DNA of 64,000 bases, from positions 1 to 64,000 of the forward strand of contig JBJETV010000007.1 in the NCBI GenBank assembly GCA_051883495.1, in the 5' to 3' direction. The position numbers were made by a program, and so were the translations under genes. The notes beneath the pieces were generated by a model. The model was given only the letters and a program-made list of their open reading frames with translations. It ran no database searches and had not been told where the DNA came from. Shown here one piece after another: positions 61,277 to 64,000 of this stretch. The number at the start of each line of letters is the position of its first letter. Position 1 is the first letter of the stretch. The stretch is from UBA7862 sp051883495 (GTDB lineage Bacteria > Bacillota > Clostridia > Christensenellales > UBA1242).

Positions 61277-62101
61277 ATGGAACAATTTTACACAAAACCT
61301 GACGGATTGGACAATTTTTTGAATGCTTGTGATGAGTTTATTCAAGGAAAATTTATCTTGGCGGATATAAAGATATCCAAAATTTTGCGAGCAATATCTA
61401 CATCAAAAGAAGTATACAATTTGATGGCAGAAAGTTTGATAAACTATAATTTTAAGAAGGAATATAGCGAGTTAAAAAGACTTTCTGACGAACAAGGCAA
61501 GGATTTTGCCTTGCCAAAGGACACTCAAAGTGTTATCTCCTTTGTTTTTGCAATGCTAGTGGAAATCGACAGCAAAAGGATTGATTTTAGCGAATTACTT
61601 TCTACAACATTTCCATATGCAACATCTCAGAGGGAAGAATATGCTATGTTCTCCCAGAAATTTATAACTCCATTCAAAAATGCTGTATCCAGAATGTTTG
61701 GAGTTGTTCCTGATGGAGAAACTTCTTTTGACGAAGATAATTTTGATGAAATTTTGCCAAAAGAAAATAAAGAATCCGAGCAAGAAAAAGATACTTCTAC
61801 TTTAGAAGAACCCCAAGACCAAGATGAAAATGAACCTGGCAGTGAGGACACATGCCTATTGTTTGACGGGATATCTCGCAAGTGCTCGCTGATTGACGAG
61901 AAATTGCAACATGGCAGACCTACGGATAAGCGTGCAAACATTCTCCTTTTGACAAGAGCCATAAGAGAGGCTTGCAGTCTTAGGAAGATAAATATTGTTG
62001 TTGCACTTGTTATGGCTCTTAACGAATTATCTCGTCACGAACGTTTGATAAAAAATGAAATTCGTGAAATAAACGAGATTTGTTTTCAATTTTATTCCTA
62101 A
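61277..62101 (+). CDS. conserved hypothetical protein with acidic linker
   Basis: The 274 aa have an N-terminal helical domain (residues 1-~155), an acidic low-complexity linker (EQEKDTSTLEEPQDQDENE) and a C-terminal helical domain (~200-274, with RANILLLTRAIREACS). No signal peptide or membrane segment. I do not recognise a family. ATG 61277 follows AGGGGG. It overlaps the end of the convergent ylbJ gene by 4 bp. Confidence 0.65.
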   Translation: MEQFYTKPDGLDNFLNACDEFIQGKFILADIKISKILRAISTSKEVYNLMAESLINYNFKKEYSELKRLSDEQGKDFALPKDTQSVISFVFAMLVEIDSKRIDFSELLSTTFPYATSQREEYAMFSQKFITPFKNAVSRMFGVVPDGETSFDEDNFDEILPKENKESEQEKDTSTLEEPQDQDENEPGSEDTCLLFDGISRKCSLIDEKLQHGRPTDKRANILLLTRAIREACSLRKINIVVALVMALNELSRHERLIKNEIREINEICFQFYS

Positions 62102-63081
62102 AAAAATATAAAACTACATATCAAACTCAACACAAACGCAATAATTGTTTGTGTTGTTTTTGTTTTGAGAAAATAGGAATATTTAATGCCACATTTACTG
62201 GCAAACATTTGGCTTTGAAGGTGAATGGACAGCCCTCCAAAACTCATAAGACAACTAAGCAATATACACAATATTTGATTGTTTGCTCCCACTTGCGATA
62301 AGGCTACACAACCATTGGTAACTTCTACAATGCCACTTACAATAGGGGTTAGGTAGTCTGTGCCAAAAATATTTGATATAAGTTTGCTTATATTAGACAT
62401 TATGGGATTGTGCATCAAGGCTTCCAAAATACAAAATGACAGTGCAATATAGCCACCAACCATAAGTAGAGATATTATTGAATTTTGAACAATCTCATTA
62501 AGTGTTTGTTTGGAAACCTTGTGTGTTACAGGGGAATTGTTTTCTATTTGTTTCCCATTGACCTTTCTATATAAAACCCCATTTAGCAGTGCCGAAAGAA
62601 TATGACAAACAAAAACCGCTATTCCCAACTTTGCATTGCCAAACATTGAAGATGCCACACTGCCTATTATAAACATTGGACCAGAGGTTGAAGAAAAACT
62701 TAACATTCTATATGCTTCAGTTTGAGAAATATATCCTTGCTGATAAAATTCGCTGGTTAGTTTTGCCCCAACAGGGTAGCCAGATAATATGCTCATCAAA
62801 AAAACATATCCCCCAAAACGTTTAACTCCAAACATCTTGGCAAAAGGTTTGTCCAATATTCCAAAAACCTTGAATGAGCCATCAATTTGCATCAAGATTT
62901 TGGTCAAAATGAAAAACACAAAAAGGCTGGGTAATACAATCCTTGCCCAAACACAAAACCCCTTGTAAGTTGCAGAAATATATGGTGATGGGTTGATGCT
63001 AACCAAAAATATCAACACCAACAAAAACAAACACAACAGTATATCTTCATTTGCAAATAGGAACTTTTTTATTTTTACCAT
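62098..63081 (-). CDS. ylbJ: sporulation integral membrane protein YlbJ
   Basis: YlbJ is a mother-cell membrane protein of the nucleoside-recognition/gate family needed for spore cortex formation. The 327 aa have about eight helices and the gate signature MSILSGYPVGAKLTSEFY. SFSSTSGPMFIIGSV and LSFGGLSIHLQSQMF are also typical of YlbJ. I place the start at the ATG at 63081; the in-frame TTG 36 bp earlier also lacks a ribosome site. Confidence 0.87.
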   Translation of the reverse strand: MVKIKKFLFANEDILLCLFLLVLIFLVSINPSPYISATYKGFCVWARIVLPSLFVFFILTKILMQIDGSFKVFGILDKPFAKMFGVKRFGGYVFLMSILSGYPVGAKLTSEFYQQGYISQTEAYRMLSFSSTSGPMFIIGSVASSMFGNAKLGIAVFVCHILSALLNGVLYRKVNGKQIENNSPVTHKVSKQTLNEIVQNSIISLLMVGGYIALSFCILEALMHNPIMSNISKLISNIFGTDYLTPIVSGIVEVTNGCVALSQVGANNQILCILLSCLMSFGGLSIHLQSQMFASKCGIKYSYFLKTKTTQTIIAFVLSLICSFIFF

Positions 63082-63170
63082 ATATATTTTTATTTTTTGA
63101 GATATCAAATTATACAAAATAATTTTACTTTAATTGTGGAATAACATATAATGTAAGTTATGGAGGGTAT

Positions 63171-63959
63171 ATGGAAAAGGTTGCTCTGGTTTTGAGTGGT
63201 GGGTCTGCATACGGATTTGCACACATTGGAGTTTTGAAAGTTTTGGAAGAAAATAAAATACCTATTGATATTATTACTGGGACATCTATGGGTGCAATAA
63301 TTGGTGGGGCTTATAGTGCTGGGATAACTACAAAGATGATGGAGGAATTGCTTAAAGATTTTTCTAGGAACAAATTGCTAGACCTCAATCTATTTGGGTT
63401 GTTTGACGAGGGCTTTTTGTATGGCAACAAAGTTTCTAGATTTTTTTCCAAATTGTTTGGAGATATGAAGATTGAAAATTGCAAAACCAAATTCTGTTGC
63501 ATTGCATGTGATTTGGTAAGTGGACAAAAGGTGGCATTTGAACAAGGGCCATTAGTTCAGGCAGTAAGGGCAAGTATGTCTATTCCTGGCATTTTTAGAC
63601 CAGTTAAAGTGGGGAAAATGTGCCTTGTTGACGGGGGGATTAGTGATAATTTGCCAGTACAAGATGCAAGAAGGCTGGGTGCGACCAAAGTGATTTCGGT
63701 TGATGTGTGCACTTATTACAAAAAACAAAACAATCTTAGATCTGCAGTGGATGTTTTGATAAGTGCAACAAACCTACTAACTGCAAATTGTGTTAGACAA
63801 TACAAAGACAAGGGTGATGTGTATATAAAAATAGACCAACCCAATGTTTCTTTTGAAAAATACACGACAGAAGACATCACAAAGAGCATTGCATATGGTG
63901 AAGAGTATGCTAAAAAAATGATGCCCGAAATAAAGAAAATGCTAAATATAAAAGATTAG
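63171..63959 (+). CDS. patatin-like phospholipase (RssA/YlbK family)
   Basis: The 262 aa have the patatin oxyanion loop GGSAYG near residue 10, the nucleophile in GTSMG (Ser39) and the Asp of the dyad in VDGGISDN (Asp154). The family hydrolyses acyl esters of phospholipids; this bacterial branch (YlbK) often lies beside ylbJ in Firmicutes, as here, divergently. GGAGGG precedes ATG 63171. Confidence 0.9.
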   Translation: MEKVALVLSGGSAYGFAHIGVLKVLEENKIPIDIITGTSMGAIIGGAYSAGITTKMMEELLKDFSRNKLLDLNLFGLFDEGFLYGNKVSRFFSKLFGDMKIENCKTKFCCIACDLVSGQKVAFEQGPLVQAVRASMSIPGIFRPVKVGKMCLVDGGISDNLPVQDARRLGATKVISVDVCTYYKKQNNLRSAVDVLISATNLLTANCVRQYKDKGDVYIKIDQPNVSFEKYTTEDITKSIAYGEEYAKKMMPEIKKMLNIKD

Positions 63960-63977
63960 ATTTTGCAAGGAGAATGT

Positions 63978-64000
63978 ATGTTTACAGAAAAGAATTTTAT
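63978..64000 (+). CDS. start of a further gene, cut by the window end
   Basis: AAGGAG (63967-63972) is followed 5 nt later by ATG 63978, then MFTEKNF. Only seven full codons are visible, 18 bp after the patatin gene, so cotranscription is likely. The product cannot be identified. Confidence 0.5.

Overview
The window is a low-GC chromosome segment (roughly one third G+C by eye) from an endospore-forming, Gram-positive anaerobe of the Clostridia type. The evidence is spoIIGA, sigE, sigG, spoIVA and ylbJ, an autoregulated ctsR-clpC operon, fhs for one-carbon metabolism, feoAB, and a MurE with the DNPR signature of meso-diaminopimelate ligases. Several genes of unknown function and reduced gene orders suggest an uncultured lineage; I cannot name a genus.

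Layout. 1-16.7 kb is the division and cell-wall (dcw) cluster: class B PBP, murE, mraY, murD, ftsW, then a 7.4-kb insertion, then murA and a divIB/ftsQ homologue. murF and murG are missing from their usual places. The insertion holds two lipoproteins, an S41-like peptidase, an HExxH protein and a small TM2-like protein, and carries two truncated copies of the ftsW 3' end. 17.5-18 kb is a four-gene tRNA array (minus strand). 18-28 kb holds a TtcA-type enzyme, a PLP lyase, a PnuC-type transporter, ctsR-clpC, hpf, an alpha-oxoamine synthase, and a degenerate ABC ATPase beside a PucR-type HTH protein. 28-37 kb holds a subtilase, ftsA, ftsZ, spoIIGA, sigE, inverted sigG, a PRC-barrel protein and nrdR. 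37-43.7 kb holds feoA, feoB, der, plsY and spoIVA.

43.7-47.9 kb is sparse: tandem repeats, an unknown acidic protein, a frameshifted DUF285 surface protein, and two tRNA operons (Gly-Arg-His and Gln-Lys-Leu) plus a lone tRNA-Gln. 48-55.7 kb looks accessory: a TetR regulator divergent from a six-gene operon (two DegV fatty-acid-binding proteins, a 47-aa membrane peptide, an esterase, a HAD phosphatase and a membrane protein), then a large metallophosphoesterase with a zinc-ribbon tail. A degenerate copy of the tRNA-Leu 3' end lies at its far side. 56-64 kb returns to housekeeping: PPC-domain protein, mntP, fhs, a CofE-like ligase, a DUF4364 protein, an unknown protein, ylbJ and a patatin.

Many regulatory sites can be read directly: a perfect CtsR operator at the ctsR start site, a 20-bp palindrome at the predicted degV start site, a sigma-E-like promoter before spoIVA, a Spo0A-box-like sequence inside a tRNA promoter, and many intrinsic terminators. 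Several intergenic spacers carry decayed tandem repeats with periods of 15 to 46 bp, which seems to be a habit of this genome.
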